A stretch of DNA of 64,000 nt, taken from contig CAVOWQ010000008.1 in the NCBI GenBank assembly GCA_963700195.1, forward strand, positions 1-64,000. The letters are read 5' to 3'. Under the pieces are notes generated by a model, which saw only the letters and a list, made by a program, of their open reading frames with translations, was not told the DNA's origin and made no database searches. Shown here piece by piece: positions 8,973-17,533 of this stretch. How positions within the stretch are numbered: the stretch's first letter is position 1; the number at the start of each line of letters is the position of its first letter. A program made the translations under genes and the position numbers. The DNA comes from AP-15 sp963700195. GTDB taxonomy: Bacteria; Pseudomonadota; Alphaproteobacteria; ATCC43930; CGMCC-115725.

Positions 8973-9051
8973 GTAGGATGGATTGAGCGGCGCGAAACCA
9001 TCATGTTCGGATCGGACCGGTGGGTTTCGCTGGCCGCTCAATCCACCCTAC
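8973..9051. repeat. Inverted repeat, GTAGGRTGGATTGAGC family
   Basis: A near-perfect inverted repeat: gtaggatggattgagcggcg followed by CGAAACC on the left and GGTTTCGC, gctcaatccaccctac on the right, around a 25-base loop. This is a well-known dispersed bacterial repeat. It sits between the two convergently unrelated operons, just after the end of the molybdenum hydroxylase large-subunit gene, and may act as its terminator. Confidence 0.75.
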
Positions 9052-9057
9052 GGCTCC

Positions 9058-11410
9058 TCACCCCCTTCCGACCGCCCCGCGGGTGTTTCTGATCGCCCCC
9101 ATGACCCGGCGCGGGGTGATCGGGGTTTCGTTGACTTCGGCGCCGATGGCGGAAAGGGCGTCGCGGACGGCGTTGGCGATTGCGGCGGGCGGGGCGACGG
9201 CGCCGCCTTCGCCCATGCCCTTCATGCCGTATTCGGTATGCGGCGTCGGGGTGTGCAGGTGGCCGATCTTGATCGCTGGCATTTCGGCGGCGCCGGGCAG
9301 TAGGTAGTCGGCTAGGGTGCCGGCGAGCGGCTGGCCTGTCTCGTCGTAGGGGATCTCTTCGTAAAGGGCGGTGCCGATGCCCTGCACGACGCCGCCGCGG
9401 ATTTGGCCTTCGACGAGCATCGGGTTGACCATTGTGCCGCAATCCTCGGCGACGGCGTAATCGAGCAGCTCGACAAAGCCGGTTTCGGGGTCGACCGCGA
9501 CGACGGCGCCGTGGGTCGCATAGGAATAGACGCCGGTGCTGATCGCCGGCTCGTAGGTCGCGGTCGCGTCGAGCAATGGGTCGACCCCTTGCGGCAGCCC
9601 GTCCATGCGCAGATGCGCGACCTTGGCGATCTCGGCGATCGTGACCGAGCCCCGCGGCCCCGATACCACGCCATCCGGCACAGCGCACCTCGGCGACATC
9701 GCATTGCAGCAGGTGCGCACCGATGCGGCACAGCTTGTCGCGCAGCATTCGACTGGCGCGCGCCACTGCGCCGCCTGACATCACCATGCTGCGCGACGCG
9801 AAGGTGCCGAAACCGAAGGCGGTGCTCTCGGTGTCGCCGTGCCGCACCGAGATCCGCGCCGGGTCGATGCCGAGCTCCTCGGCGGCGACCTGCGACAGCG
9901 CGGTTTCGAGGCCCTGGCCGTGCGACTGGATGCCGACCATCAGCACGACGCTGCCGTCGGTCAGGATACGCGCGGTGCAGCTCTCGAAACCGGGAATGAT
10001 CGAAGCGCCGCGGGCGGCGAATTCGGCGGCGCCGTGCGCGGTCTGCTCGGCAAAAGCGGCAAAGCCGATGCCGATGAACCGGCTGTCCGGCTCGCCGCGC
10101 TGCTGGCGCGCGCGGACCGCCGGCATGTCCAGTAGCTCGGCGCACAGCCGCACGCTCTGCGCATAATCGCCGCTGTCGAGGCGCATGCCGCCGATCGTCG
10201 TGAACGGCATCTGCTCGGGACGCACCAGGTTGAGGAGCCGCACCTCGTTGGGCTCGTGCCCGATCGCCCGCGCAATTTCGTCGATCAGCCGTTCGATGAC
10301 AAAGCACGCCCCTGGGCGGCCTACGCCACGATAAGGGCCGAGCGGCGTCTTGTTCGTCGCCACCGTATAGTGCTTCGCGCGGTAGTTCGGGATCGTGTAC
10401 GGCCCCGGCAAGGCACGAGCCACCATTCCGGCTTCGTGATAGGGCCCCTGCGGCCACAATCCATAGGCGCCGCCATCGACGACAATCTCGGCGTCAACGC
10501 CGAGAATATGGCCTTGCCGGTCGGCATAGGCGGTGACTTTGTAATGATGGTCGCGGGTGTGCGCCGTGGTCAGCAGATGCTCGCCGCGGTCCTCGATCCA
10601 GCGGACCGGGTGATCGAGCTCGAGCGCCAAGGCCGCAAGGATGATTTCTTCCGGGTAGAGCCGGGCCTTGGGCCCGAAGCCGCCGCCGACATCCGGCGCG
10701 ACGACGCGGATGCGGCGCTCCTCGACGTCGAGGATCTCGGCCAATGCGACGCGCACGGTATGCGGCGTCTGGGTCGAGGCGTAGACCACGACCTCGTCGA
10801 GGCGATAGTCGCGATAGGCGAACACACCGCGGCATTCGAGCGGCGCGCCCGACTGCCGCTGCATGCGGAATTCTCGGGTCACCGTCACTTCGGCCGCGCG
10901 CGCCGCAGCGTCGATGTCGCCGGCCTGCAGGGCGTGCTCGACATAAAGATTGTCGCCCCACTGCTCGTGCACCAGATGGCGGCTGCCGCGCATGTCGCGG
11001 GGTGCGTCGACCACCGCCTCCAATATCTCGAAATCGACCGCGACGGAGTTGGCAAGATCTTCTGCCTCGCCGCGCGACGGGGCAATGCAGGCAGCAATCG
11101 CTTCGCCGACATAGCGGACCTTGTCGGTGGCGAGCGGCGGCCATGGCGGCGATTTGGCGCCGGTCGAGTGCGAGACGACGCGGATCGGCTTGACGCGCGG
11201 CAGATCCGCCGCCGTGAAGACGCGGCCGCGCGCCTCCGGCGGAACCGCGATCGATCTGATCCGTGCGTGGGCATGCGGGCTGCGGACAAACGCCACGTCC
11301 ATCGTGCCGGGCAATTTTATGTCGGCGACGAACTGGCCACGCCCATGCAGGTGCCGGTCATCCTCTCTGCGCAGCAGCGACGCACCGACGCCAAGCCGGT
11401 CGTCAGGCAT
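9058..11410 (-). CDS. Molybdenum hydroxylase large subunit, frameshifted
   Basis: The molybdopterin-binding catalytic subunit of a xanthine dehydrogenase/CO dehydrogenase family enzyme, about 784 codons. The frame starting MPDDRLGVGASLL runs to about 9680. There the match jumps to a second frame (SGPRGSVTIAEIAKVAHLRM) that continues to the stop at 9058, so a one-base indel is present. The active-site loop region reads LGPYRGVGRPGA. This is the AYRGAGR type of general hydroxylases and not the AYRCSFR loop of true form I CO dehydrogenase, so CO oxidation is unlikely. The C terminus keeps the family segment EYGMKGMGEGGAVAPPAAIA. The ATG overlaps the stop of the iron-sulfur subunit gene. The substrate is unknown, probably an N-heterocycle or aldehyde. 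Confidence 0.85.
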
Positions 11411-11885
11411 TGGCCGCCTCCTTCCCCAATTCCTTCGCCGCCCCGGCGATTGCAGTGACGATATTGGTGTAGCCGGTGCAGCGGCAGATATTGCCGGCAA
11501 GACCCTCACGAATTTCGCGCTCCGACCCCGCGCGTTGCCGCAGGATCAGGTCGCGCGCGGTGATCAGCATCGCCGGCGTGCAGTAGCCGCATTGCAATGC
11601 GTGGTGCTGGTGAAAATTACGCCGCAGCGCTTCGATGACCGGATCGCCGGCGAAACCCTCGATCGTCCTGATCTCGCGCTCGTCGCACGCGGCGGCCAGC
11701 AGCAGACACGAACGCGCCGGCTCGCCGTCGACAAAGACCGTGCAGGCACCGCACACGCCGTGCTCGCAGCCGAGATGGGTCCCGGTCAGATTGCGGCGCT
11801 CGCGCAAAAAATCGGCGAGCGATAGTCGCGGCGGGACATCATCCGCAACGGCGGCGCCGTTGATCAGGAGGCGGATCGCAGTCAC
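11403..11885 (-). CDS. Molybdenum hydroxylase 2Fe-2S subunit
   Basis: A 160-residue small subunit that carries two [2Fe-2S] clusters and passes electrons from the molybdenum site to FAD. The plant-ferredoxin-like cluster is bound by Cys40, Cys45, Cys48 and Cys60 (GCEHGVCGACTVFVDGEPAR). The C-terminal helical domain uses Cys99, Cys102, Cys134 and Cys136 (QCGYCTPAM and NICRCTGY). Length is normal. It overlaps the FAD subunit gene by 4 bases at its start and the large subunit gene by 8 bases at its end, so the three are translationally coupled. Confidence 0.93.
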   Translation of the reverse strand: MTAIRLLINGAAVADDVPPRLSLADFLRERRNLTGTHLGCEHGVCGACTVFVDGEPARSCLLLAAACDEREIRTIEGFAGDPVIEALRRNFHQHHALQCGYCTPAMLITARDLILRQRAGSEREIREGLAGNICRCTGYTNIVTAIAGAAKELGKEAANA

Positions 11886-12709
11886 GGCAGCACCTGTTGC
11901 ACTGCGCGCATTGCGGCGACCCCATAGAGATTACGCTGGAACTCGTCGAAATGCCGGTCCCCCGCGCGATCGAGATCGGCCGCAACCGCATTGCGCAAAT
12001 CTCCGTGCTCCCCGCTGGAAACGAGCCGCGAAGTGTCGTGGAGCACCAGCGGGGCGCCATTGGCCGCGCCGAGGACGACCCGCGAATGACCGCGCGTGCG
12101 GTCGGCGACGACGACTGCGAGCGCGCTGGCGAATTCGCCCGATTTGCGGCACAGCTTCAGATAGCCCCAACGGGCATCCGCCGATACCTTAGGAATACGC
12201 GCGCTTTCGATTATCTCGTCGGTGGCAAGCACCGTCTCGAAGACCCCCGTCGTAAACTCGGCGCATTTGATCGAGCGCCGCCCGCCCGAGCCGCAAACCA
12301 TGACCTCGGCATCCAGGGCCGTCAGAACGGCCGGCCATTCGGCCGCGGGGTCCGACAAGGCCAGGCTGCCGCCGATCGTGCCGCGATTGCGGATCGCGCG
12401 ATAGGCAAGGCTCGCCGCGACCCGCGGCATAAGCCCGCGCGACGGGTCGGCGACGCCTCCGTCTTCGATTGCGGCATGCGTCACGCAAGCGCCTACAGTC
12501 ACCGCATCGCCGTCGTCCGAAACCAAATTCAGTTCCGGCAATCGGCTGATGTCGATGAGCAAGCCCGGCGAAGCGACCCGCAGGTTCATCATCGCCACCA
12601 GCGACTGGCCGCCGGCGATCACCCGCGCCTCGCCCCGGTGTTCCGCGAGCAGATCGACGGCCTCGGCCAGGCTGCGCGGCCTGACGTAATCGACAGCAGC
12701 TGCTTTCAT
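11882..12709 (-). CDS. Molybdenum hydroxylase FAD subunit
   Basis: A 275-residue FAD-binding subunit of the CoxM/XdhB type, first gene of the three-gene hydroxylase operon (order M, S, L). The flavin-binding signatures are AGGQSLVAMMNLR (about 32-44) and RNRGTIGGSLALSDPAAEWP (about 107-126). The length matches the family. It receives electrons from the 2Fe-2S subunit and passes them to a respiratory or soluble acceptor. No chaperone genes for cofactor insertion (coxD, coxE, xdhC) follow, so maturation factors must be elsewhere. Confidence 0.92.
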   Translation of the reverse strand: MKAAAVDYVRPRSLAEAVDLLAEHRGEARVIAGGQSLVAMMNLRVASPGLLIDISRLPELNLVSDDGDAVTVGACVTHAAIEDGGVADPSRGLMPRVAASLAYRAIRNRGTIGGSLALSDPAAEWPAVLTALDAEVMVCGSGGRRSIKCAEFTTGVFETVLATDEIIESARIPKVSADARWGYLKLCRKSGEFASALAVVVADRTRGHSRVVLGAANGAPLVLHDTSRLVSSGEHGDLRNAVAADLDRAGDRHFDEFQRNLYGVAAMRAVQQVLP

Positions 12710-12720
12710 ACGAGGTTGCC

Positions 12721-12856
12721 CTCACCCACCAAGCCCTGCAGGCTTGGTCCCCCCTCTCCCGCGGTGCGGGAGAGGGGCTTTGAACACGTCCGTTGGAGCC
12801 CCTCGCCCGCACCGCGGGAGAGGGTGCTGAGCGCAGCGAAGCGGGTGAGGGTTGCG
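12721..12856. repeat. GC-rich double hairpin repeat
   Basis: Two hairpins of the family with core CCCTCTCCCGC-loop-GCGGGAGAGGG. The first is at about 12750-12777 and the second, in altered form, at about 12800-12824. The second is followed by the conserved tail gtgctgagcgcagcgaagcg. The same tail occurs in the yajC gene. The element fills the 280-base gap between the hydroxylase operon and the DUF427 gene. Nothing else is visible there. Confidence 0.75.
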
Positions 12857-12988
12857 CCGAGGCAGAAGCGGGTCATACAGGAACTGCAACATCCGCGGCC
12901 AGCGGTGTCAATCCGCTGCGACGCCGACCTTGCGATTCTCCGGGCCTCGTGGCCATTCTCGCGGAGAGGTGTTCGAGAAGGAGCGATC

Positions 12989-13846
12989 ATGGCGACTTCC
13001 ACGCAGACGCGCGAATCCGGTTTCAAGACCAACCCCGACTACAAGATCTTGTTCGAGCCCTCGCCGCGGCGGGTGCGCGTCAAATTCAATGGCGAGATCA
13101 TCGCCGACAGCACAAACGCGCACCTGCTCTTCGAGACGCGGCATTTGCCGGTCTACTACTTCCCGCGCTCGGATGTGCGGATGGATCGGATGACCCCGAC
13201 CGGCCATCACACCTTCTGCCCCTACAAGGCAACGGCATCGTATTGGACGATCGCGGTCGGCGACAAGGTCGCGGAGAACGCGGTGTGGGGGTACCCCGAG
13301 CCCTTCGAGGAGGTGACGGCGATCAAGGACTTCGTCGCCTTCTACTGGAACCGCGTTGACGCCTGGTACGAGGAGGACGAAGAGATCTTCGTCCACCCGC
13401 GCGATCCCTATAAGCGCGTCGACGTGCTTGATTCATCGCGCTCGGTGCAGGTCGTCGTCGGTGACCAAGTCGTTGCCGAGACCCGGCGCGCACGGTTCCT
13501 CTTCGAGACGCGGCTGCCGACCCGCTATTACATCCCGCCCGAAGATGTGCGAATGGATCTTCTCGTGCCGAGCGAGACGGCCACCCGCTGCCCCTACAAG
13601 GGCAAGGCCAGCTACTACTCGCTCAAGATCGGGGACAAGGTTTTCACCGATCTCGTCTGGACCTACCCCGACCCGATCCCGGAATGCCCGAAGATCAAGG
13701 GCTATCTCTGCTTCTTCAACGAGCAGGTGGACGAGATCCGGGTAGGTGGCGTCCCGGTCGCGAAGCCGGTGACCCCGTGGTCGAAGGATTGGAAGGAAAA
13801 GGCGGCGACAGTGCCGGACAGCCGCGGCCCTGTCGTCCGACCCTAA
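12989..13846 (+). CDS. Tandem DUF427 protein
   Basis: A 285-residue protein made of two DUF427 domains (about 20-125 and 150-255). Both share the pattern VxFNGE/VVGDQ, LLFETRHLPVYYFPRSDVRMD, CPYKxxASY and a final WxYPDP/GYPEP. The fold is a small beta-tent. The function is not established. The repeated Cys-Pro-Tyr-Lys motif and the conserved Asp/Arg pairs suggest ligand binding. The ATG at 12989 is preceded by GAAGGAG, and the long open frame upstream of it crosses repeat DNA and is not coding. It ends one base before the stop of the convergent TetR gene. Confidence 0.9.
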   Translation: MATSTQTRESGFKTNPDYKILFEPSPRRVRVKFNGEIIADSTNAHLLFETRHLPVYYFPRSDVRMDRMTPTGHHTFCPYKATASYWTIAVGDKVAENAVWGYPEPFEEVTAIKDFVAFYWNRVDAWYEEDEEIFVHPRDPYKRVDVLDSSRSVQVVVGDQVVAETRRARFLFETRLPTRYYIPPEDVRMDLLVPSETATRCPYKGKASYYSLKIGDKVFTDLVWTYPDPIPECPKIKGYLCFFNEQVDEIRVGGVPVAKPVTPWSKDWKEKAATVPDSRGPVVRP

Positions 13847-13847
13847 A

Positions 13848-14501
13848 CTAGCGTTGAAAGGCGCGGACGAACGTATCGACGCCCGCGCTGACCGCGTCGT
13901 CGATAGCCGACGGATCGGCTTCGGCTTCGAGGTGGAGCAGATGGCGCAGGTGGTTCTCCCCGCGCATTAGCCCGACGAATTGCTCGGCCGCCATGCGCGG
14001 CCGTGCGATTTCGAGCGACCCGGCCGCCGCGGCTCGGTGCATGAAAGCCTCGATCTGGCGTAAGGTGCGCTCCGGGCCGGCGCGCCAGAACACCTCGCCG
14101 AGCGCTGGAAATCGGGTGACTTCCGCGACAATGATACGGTGAACCGCAATCGCGTCGGGGGAGAGGACGAGATCGAGAAAACGCCGGCCGAGCGTCGTCA
14201 ACGAGGCGCGAACATCGGCGGGGTCTAGTTCGCGCGCCGAGAAGGTCTCGAAATGGCGCTCGCACACGCGCCCCACCATTGCGCCAAAGAGGTCTTCCTT
14301 GCCCGCGAAATGGGCATAGACGGTCGCCTTGGAGACACCGGCTTCGCGGGCGATCGTATCCATGCTGACCGCTCCAAATCCGCTGGCGAGAAAGGTTCGG
14401 GTCGCCGCGCCAAGGATGCTTTCCACCTTGCCGCCGGCCCGAGTCTCGGTGCGTTCGATCTGTTCCATCGCGCCCCTCGCGGGTGAGCGTGCACTTGACA
14501 T
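13848..14501 (-). CDS. TetR family transcriptional regulator
   Basis: A 217-residue regulator with an N-terminal TetR helix-turn-helix (about 25-72: ILGAATRTFLASGFGAVSMD, TIAREAGVSKATVYAHFAGK) and a C-terminal ligand domain resembling the AcrR/TetR_C group. A start at the internal Met12 (14468) is also possible and would fit the family better. It is divergent from the emrA-like gene, with a 60-base gap that holds a perfect palindrome. By the usual arrangement it represses the efflux operon and itself until a drug or metabolite binds. That regulation is inferred. Confidence 0.9.
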   Translation of the reverse strand: MSSARSPARGAMEQIERTETRAGGKVESILGAATRTFLASGFGAVSMDTIAREAGVSKATVYAHFAGKEDLFGAMVGRVCERHFETFSARELDPADVRASLTTLGRRFLDLVLSPDAIAVHRIIVAEVTRFPALGEVFWRAGPERTLRQIEAFMHRAAAAGSLEIARPRMAAEQFVGLMRGENHLRHLLHLEAEADPSAIDDAVSAGVDTFVRAFQR

Positions 14502-14535
14502 CCTTTATCGGAACTTTCATGTTCGGGCAACAGTG

Positions 14536-14552
14536 AACTAAACGGTTTAGTT
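14536..14552. promoter_or_regulatory. Probable TetR operator
   Basis: A perfect inverted repeat, aactaaac-g-gtttagtt, lies 9 bases before the emrA-like ATG in the divergent tetR/emrA gap. Two arms of 8 bases around a 1-base centre fit the operators of AcrR/TetR-type repressors. Its place just ahead of the ribosome site suggests that bound repressor blocks transcription of the efflux operon. Confidence 0.7.
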
Positions 14553-14561
14553 TAGGCGAGG

Positions 14562-15641
14562 ATGCGCAAGAAGATCGTTGCGGGGCTGGCCGTGGTGGTG
14601 CTTGTCATCGCGGGCATCGGCGGCTGGTATTGGTGGGATGTGCTGCGCTTCCGCCAGTCCACGGACGACGCTTACGTGCAGAGCGACGTCACGGTGATCA
14701 GCCCGAAAGTCGAAGGTTACATCAAGAAGGTAAAGGTCGCCGAAAACCAGGCGGTGGCGGAAGGCGCGATTCTTTTCGTCATCGACGACCGCGACTTCCG
14801 GGCCAAGGCCGCGCAGGCCGAGGCGGCCGTTGCGACCGCGGAAGCGACGATCGCGACTTATCAGAGCCGGCTCAAACTGCAGCAGGCGATGATCGACCAG
14901 GCCGCGGCCGTGGTCCAATCCACCGAGGCCGATCTGTCCCGGGCACAACAGGATTACAAGCGATACGCCGCCCTGATGACGAGCGACTTTGCGAGCCGGC
15001 AGCGCTTCGAACAGGCCGAGGCCGACGCGCGCAAGGCCGAGGCGGCGCTGGCCAAGAGCCGCGCCGCATTCGCCGCCGAGCAGAGCCAGCTCGCCGTCCA
15101 GCAGGCGCTGCAGCGCGAGGAAGAGGCGAGGCTCCAGCAGGCCCGAGCCAATCAGTGGCTGGCGAAGAACGATCTCGACAACACGGTGATCCGCGCGCCG
15201 ATAGCGGGAGTGGCCGGCAACCGCGCCGGCCAGGTCGGCCAGTACGTCAAGCCCGGGACCCAGCTGCTGTCCTTGGTGCCATTGCCGCACGTCTATGTCA
15301 CCGCGAATTTCAAGGAGACGCAGCTGACGCGAATGCGGCCGGGGCAAATTGCCGAAGTTTCGGTCGACGCCTACCCGGATCACGTGTTGCAAGGCCGGAT
15401 CGAGAGTTTCGCGCCGGCCAGCGGCGCTGAGTTCAGTCTCCTGCCGCCGGACAATGCGACCGGCAATTTCACCAAGATCGTGCAGCGCGTTCCAGTGCGG
15501 ATTGCGCTGCCGGCGAGCGAACCGCTGGCCGGGCTGCTGCGCCCCGGTCTCTCTGTCACCGTGACGATAGACACCAGGGGCGATACGAGGACCACCGAGG
15601 GCGACGGGCTTGTTGGCGCGGCCGAGGCCAAATCCCCATGA
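14562..15641 (+). CDS. EmrA-type membrane fusion protein
   Basis: A 359-residue HlyD/EmrA family adaptor that links the inner-membrane DHA2 transporter to an outer-membrane channel. It has one N-terminal membrane helix (about 5-25, KIVAGLAVVVLVIAGIGG), the family sequence STDDAYVQSDVTVISPKVEG (lipoyl half-motif), a long coiled-coil hairpin (about 85-195) and a closing barrel-sandwich segment (VIRAPIAGVAGNRAGQVGQY). The last section, LLPPDNATGNFTKIVQRVPV, is diagnostic for EmrA. The stop overlaps the emrB-like ATG by 4 bases. Confidence 0.92.
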   Translation: MRKKIVAGLAVVVLVIAGIGGWYWWDVLRFRQSTDDAYVQSDVTVISPKVEGYIKKVKVAENQAVAEGAILFVIDDRDFRAKAAQAEAAVATAEATIATYQSRLKLQQAMIDQAAAVVQSTEADLSRAQQDYKRYAALMTSDFASRQRFEQAEADARKAEAALAKSRAAFAAEQSQLAVQQALQREEEARLQQARANQWLAKNDLDNTVIRAPIAGVAGNRAGQVGQYVKPGTQLLSLVPLPHVYVTANFKETQLTRMRPGQIAEVSVDAYPDHVLQGRIESFAPASGAEFSLLPPDNATGNFTKIVQRVPVRIALPASEPLAGLLRPGLSVTVTIDTRGDTRTTEGDGLVGAAEAKSP

Positions 15642-17299
15642 GTGCATTGCGCGATAATTCGTTGCCGCGCGTCGCCCCCACCCTTCCCTCCCCCGCTAGC
15701 GGGGGACCGTTAGGGAGGGGGCGAGGCGACGGCCGGGATGCCAGGGCAAGCACGCAGGATCTCCACCCGTCCCCTACCCTGCGCGACTGGCTCGGCGTCC
15801 TCGCGATGGTCGTCGGCTTGTTCATGGCGATCATGGATGTCCAGATCGTGACCAGCTCGCTGACCCAGATCCAGGGCGGGCTCGCCGCAAGCACGGATGA
15901 GATCAGCTGGGTCCAGACCGCCTACCTGATCGCGGACGTCGTGATGGTGCCCTTGTCGGGAACCCTGTCGCGCCTGTTGTCGACCCGCGTCCTGTTCGTG
16001 ATCGCGGCGCTCGGCTTCACCGGATCGAGCGCATTGTGCGCCACCGCGACGAGCCTCGGCCAGATGATCGTCTATCGCGCATTGCAGGGGTTCAGCGGCG
16101 GCGCCATGCTGCCGTTGGTGTTTCCCGTCGTCTATACGAAATTCCGGATGCCGCAGCTGGCGCAGATCATGGTGCTGATCGGGTTGATCCTTAACCTCTC
16201 GTCGACGTTGGGTCCGACGATTGGCGGTTACTTGACGGATACATTCTCCTGGCATTGGCTGTTCCTCGTAAATATCGTGCCCGGCATCGCCGTCGCCGGC
16301 GCCGTATGGGTCTTGATCGACATCGACAAGCCCGAGGTGTCGCTGTTGCGTCATTTCGATCTGACCGGGCTGGTGCTGATGGCGCTGTTTCTCGGCTGCC
16401 TCCAATACGCGCTTCAGGAAGGCCCGCGCTGGGATTGGCTTTCGGACGGCACGATCCTCGCCGCCGTGATCGTATCGAGCATAGCGTCCGTCTTATTTTT
16501 CTGGCGCGTGCTGACCTACCATCAGCCGATCGTCGATCTGCGCGCCTTTACCAATCGCAACTTCGCGCTCGGCTCCTTTTATACTTTCGTGGTCGGTACC
16601 GGCCTTTACGGCACGACCTACCTGGTGCCCCTCTTCCTCGCGCAAGTTCGCGGCTTCAACAGTCTCCAGATCGGCGAGACCGTCGTCGTCACCGGGCTGG
16701 CGCAAATGTTGATGTCCCCAATCTCCAGCCAGCTGACGCGCAGAATGGATTTGCGGCTCATGCTGGCCATCGGCATCGGCCTTTTTGCCGTAGCGATGTA
16801 CCTGACGGCCGGGCTCACCAATCAGGCGGGCTTTGTCGAGCTGTTCTTTCCGCAGGTTTTGCGCGGCATCGCACTGATGCTGTGCTATCTGCCGGCAAAT
16901 ATGATCGCGCTCGGCAGCGTGCCGCCCGACAAACTGAAGAACTCCGCCGGGCTCTACAATCTGACGCGCGATCTCGGCGGCGCCATCGCATTGGCGACGA
17001 TCGGTACGGTGATGAACCAACGGCTGCATTTCCATTGGAACCGCCTGATCGAAGACATCAACCCGGCGCGCCCGGCGGTGCAGCATTTCCTCGACATGCA
17101 GGCGGGCCGCCTCGATGCGCTGGTCCCGGGCGACACCGGCCGCGCGGCAGTCAAGCTGCTCGCCAATGTGGTGCAGCGCGAGGCGCTGGTGATGACCTAC
17201 AACGACGCCATCATGCTGGTCGGCGCCCTGTTCGTCGTCGGCCTCTTTCTGATGCCGCTGGTCGGCCGCCCGCGCGTCGCCGGCGCCGCCGGTCACTGA
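15638..17299 (+). CDS. EmrB/DHA2 family MFS efflux pump
   Basis: A 553-residue drug:proton antiporter of the DHA2 (14-helix) group, working with the EmrA-like adaptor. The first helix contains LFMAIMDVQIVTSSL, and motif C-type and loop features (SEISWVQTAYLIADVVMVPL, with D for S at first place) follow. The N terminus is longer than usual: codons about 12-30 are encoded by a GC-rich palindromic repeat of the type found between genes elsewhere in the window, giving the peptide VAPTLPSPASGG. The real hydrophobic start begins near residue 48. Start codon ATG in an ATGA overlap with the adaptor gene. Confidence 0.92.
   Translation: MSALRDNSLPRVAPTLPSPASGGPLGRGRGDGRDARASTQDLHPSPTLRDWLGVLAMVVGLFMAIMDVQIVTSSLTQIQGGLAASTDEISWVQTAYLIADVVMVPLSGTLSRLLSTRVLFVIAALGFTGSSALCATATSLGQMIVYRALQGFSGGAMLPLVFPVVYTKFRMPQLAQIMVLIGLILNLSSTLGPTIGGYLTDTFSWHWLFLVNIVPGIAVAGAVWVLIDIDKPEVSLLRHFDLTGLVLMALFLGCLQYALQEGPRWDWLSDGTILAAVIVSSIASVLFFWRVLTYHQPIVDLRAFTNRNFALGSFYTFVVGTGLYGTTYLVPLFLAQVRGFNSLQIGETVVVTGLAQMLMSPISSQLTRRMDLRLMLAIGIGLFAVAMYLTAGLTNQAGFVELFFPQVLRGIALMLCYLPANMIALGSVPPDKLKNSAGLYNLTRDLGGAIALATIGTVMNQRLHFHWNRLIEDINPARPAVQHFLDMQAGRLDALVPGDTGRAAVKLLANVVQREALVMTYNDAIMLVGALFVVGLFLMPLVGRPRVAGAAGH
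15672..15726. repeat. GC-rich repeat inside the emrB-like gene
   Basis: A copy of the CCCACCCTTCCCTCCCCCGC-type element, with arms gcccccacccttccctcccc and ggggaccgttagggaggggg around cgctagcg. It is in frame within the 5' part of the transporter gene. A closely similar copy lies in the cyclase gene at 36.5 kb, read in the opposite orientation. Confidence 0.75.
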
Positions 17300-17323
17300 A
17301 AATCCCGGCCGCAGCGTCAGCGG

Positions 17324-17477
17324 CCGTGCAGCCAGTCCTCGATCAGCCGGCGGGCGATCGAATCGAGCCGCGGCATCCTGAACGTATCGCGCGTCCTTGT
17401 GCGACAGCAGCCAGTCGCGTTCGCACCAGCGGGCGTCCTCCAGCTCGCCGTAATCGACGGTGATCTCGGTGGTCAGC
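17324..17477 (-). pseudogene. Broken 3' copy of nudC
   Basis: About 150 bases match the 3' end of the intact nudC gene (21353-21507) at roughly four of five positions, for example ccgtgcagccagtcctcgat and cgggcgatcga. The copy has small indels that break the frame. Only the last 50 codons or so are present. The match ends sharply near 17477, close to where the frameshifted cyclase gene begins its 3' end. It marks one end of a rearranged or duplicated segment whose other end is nudC itself. Confidence 0.75.
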
Positions 17478-17533
17478 AGGACGCAGCGTCAGCGCTAAAT
17501 ACGGGGGGATCGTACGGAGCTTGTACAGTGCTG

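Noticed and set aside
9058..11885. Aerobic carbon monoxide dehydrogenase (coxLS)
   Set aside because: The large-subunit loop lacks the AYRCSFR signature of the CO-oxidising form, so only the broader family name is justified.
11897..12988. Plus-strand extension of the DUF427 gene
   Set aside because: It runs antisense to the FAD subunit gene and through repeat DNA; the ATG at 12989 has a good ribosome site and starts the conserved region.
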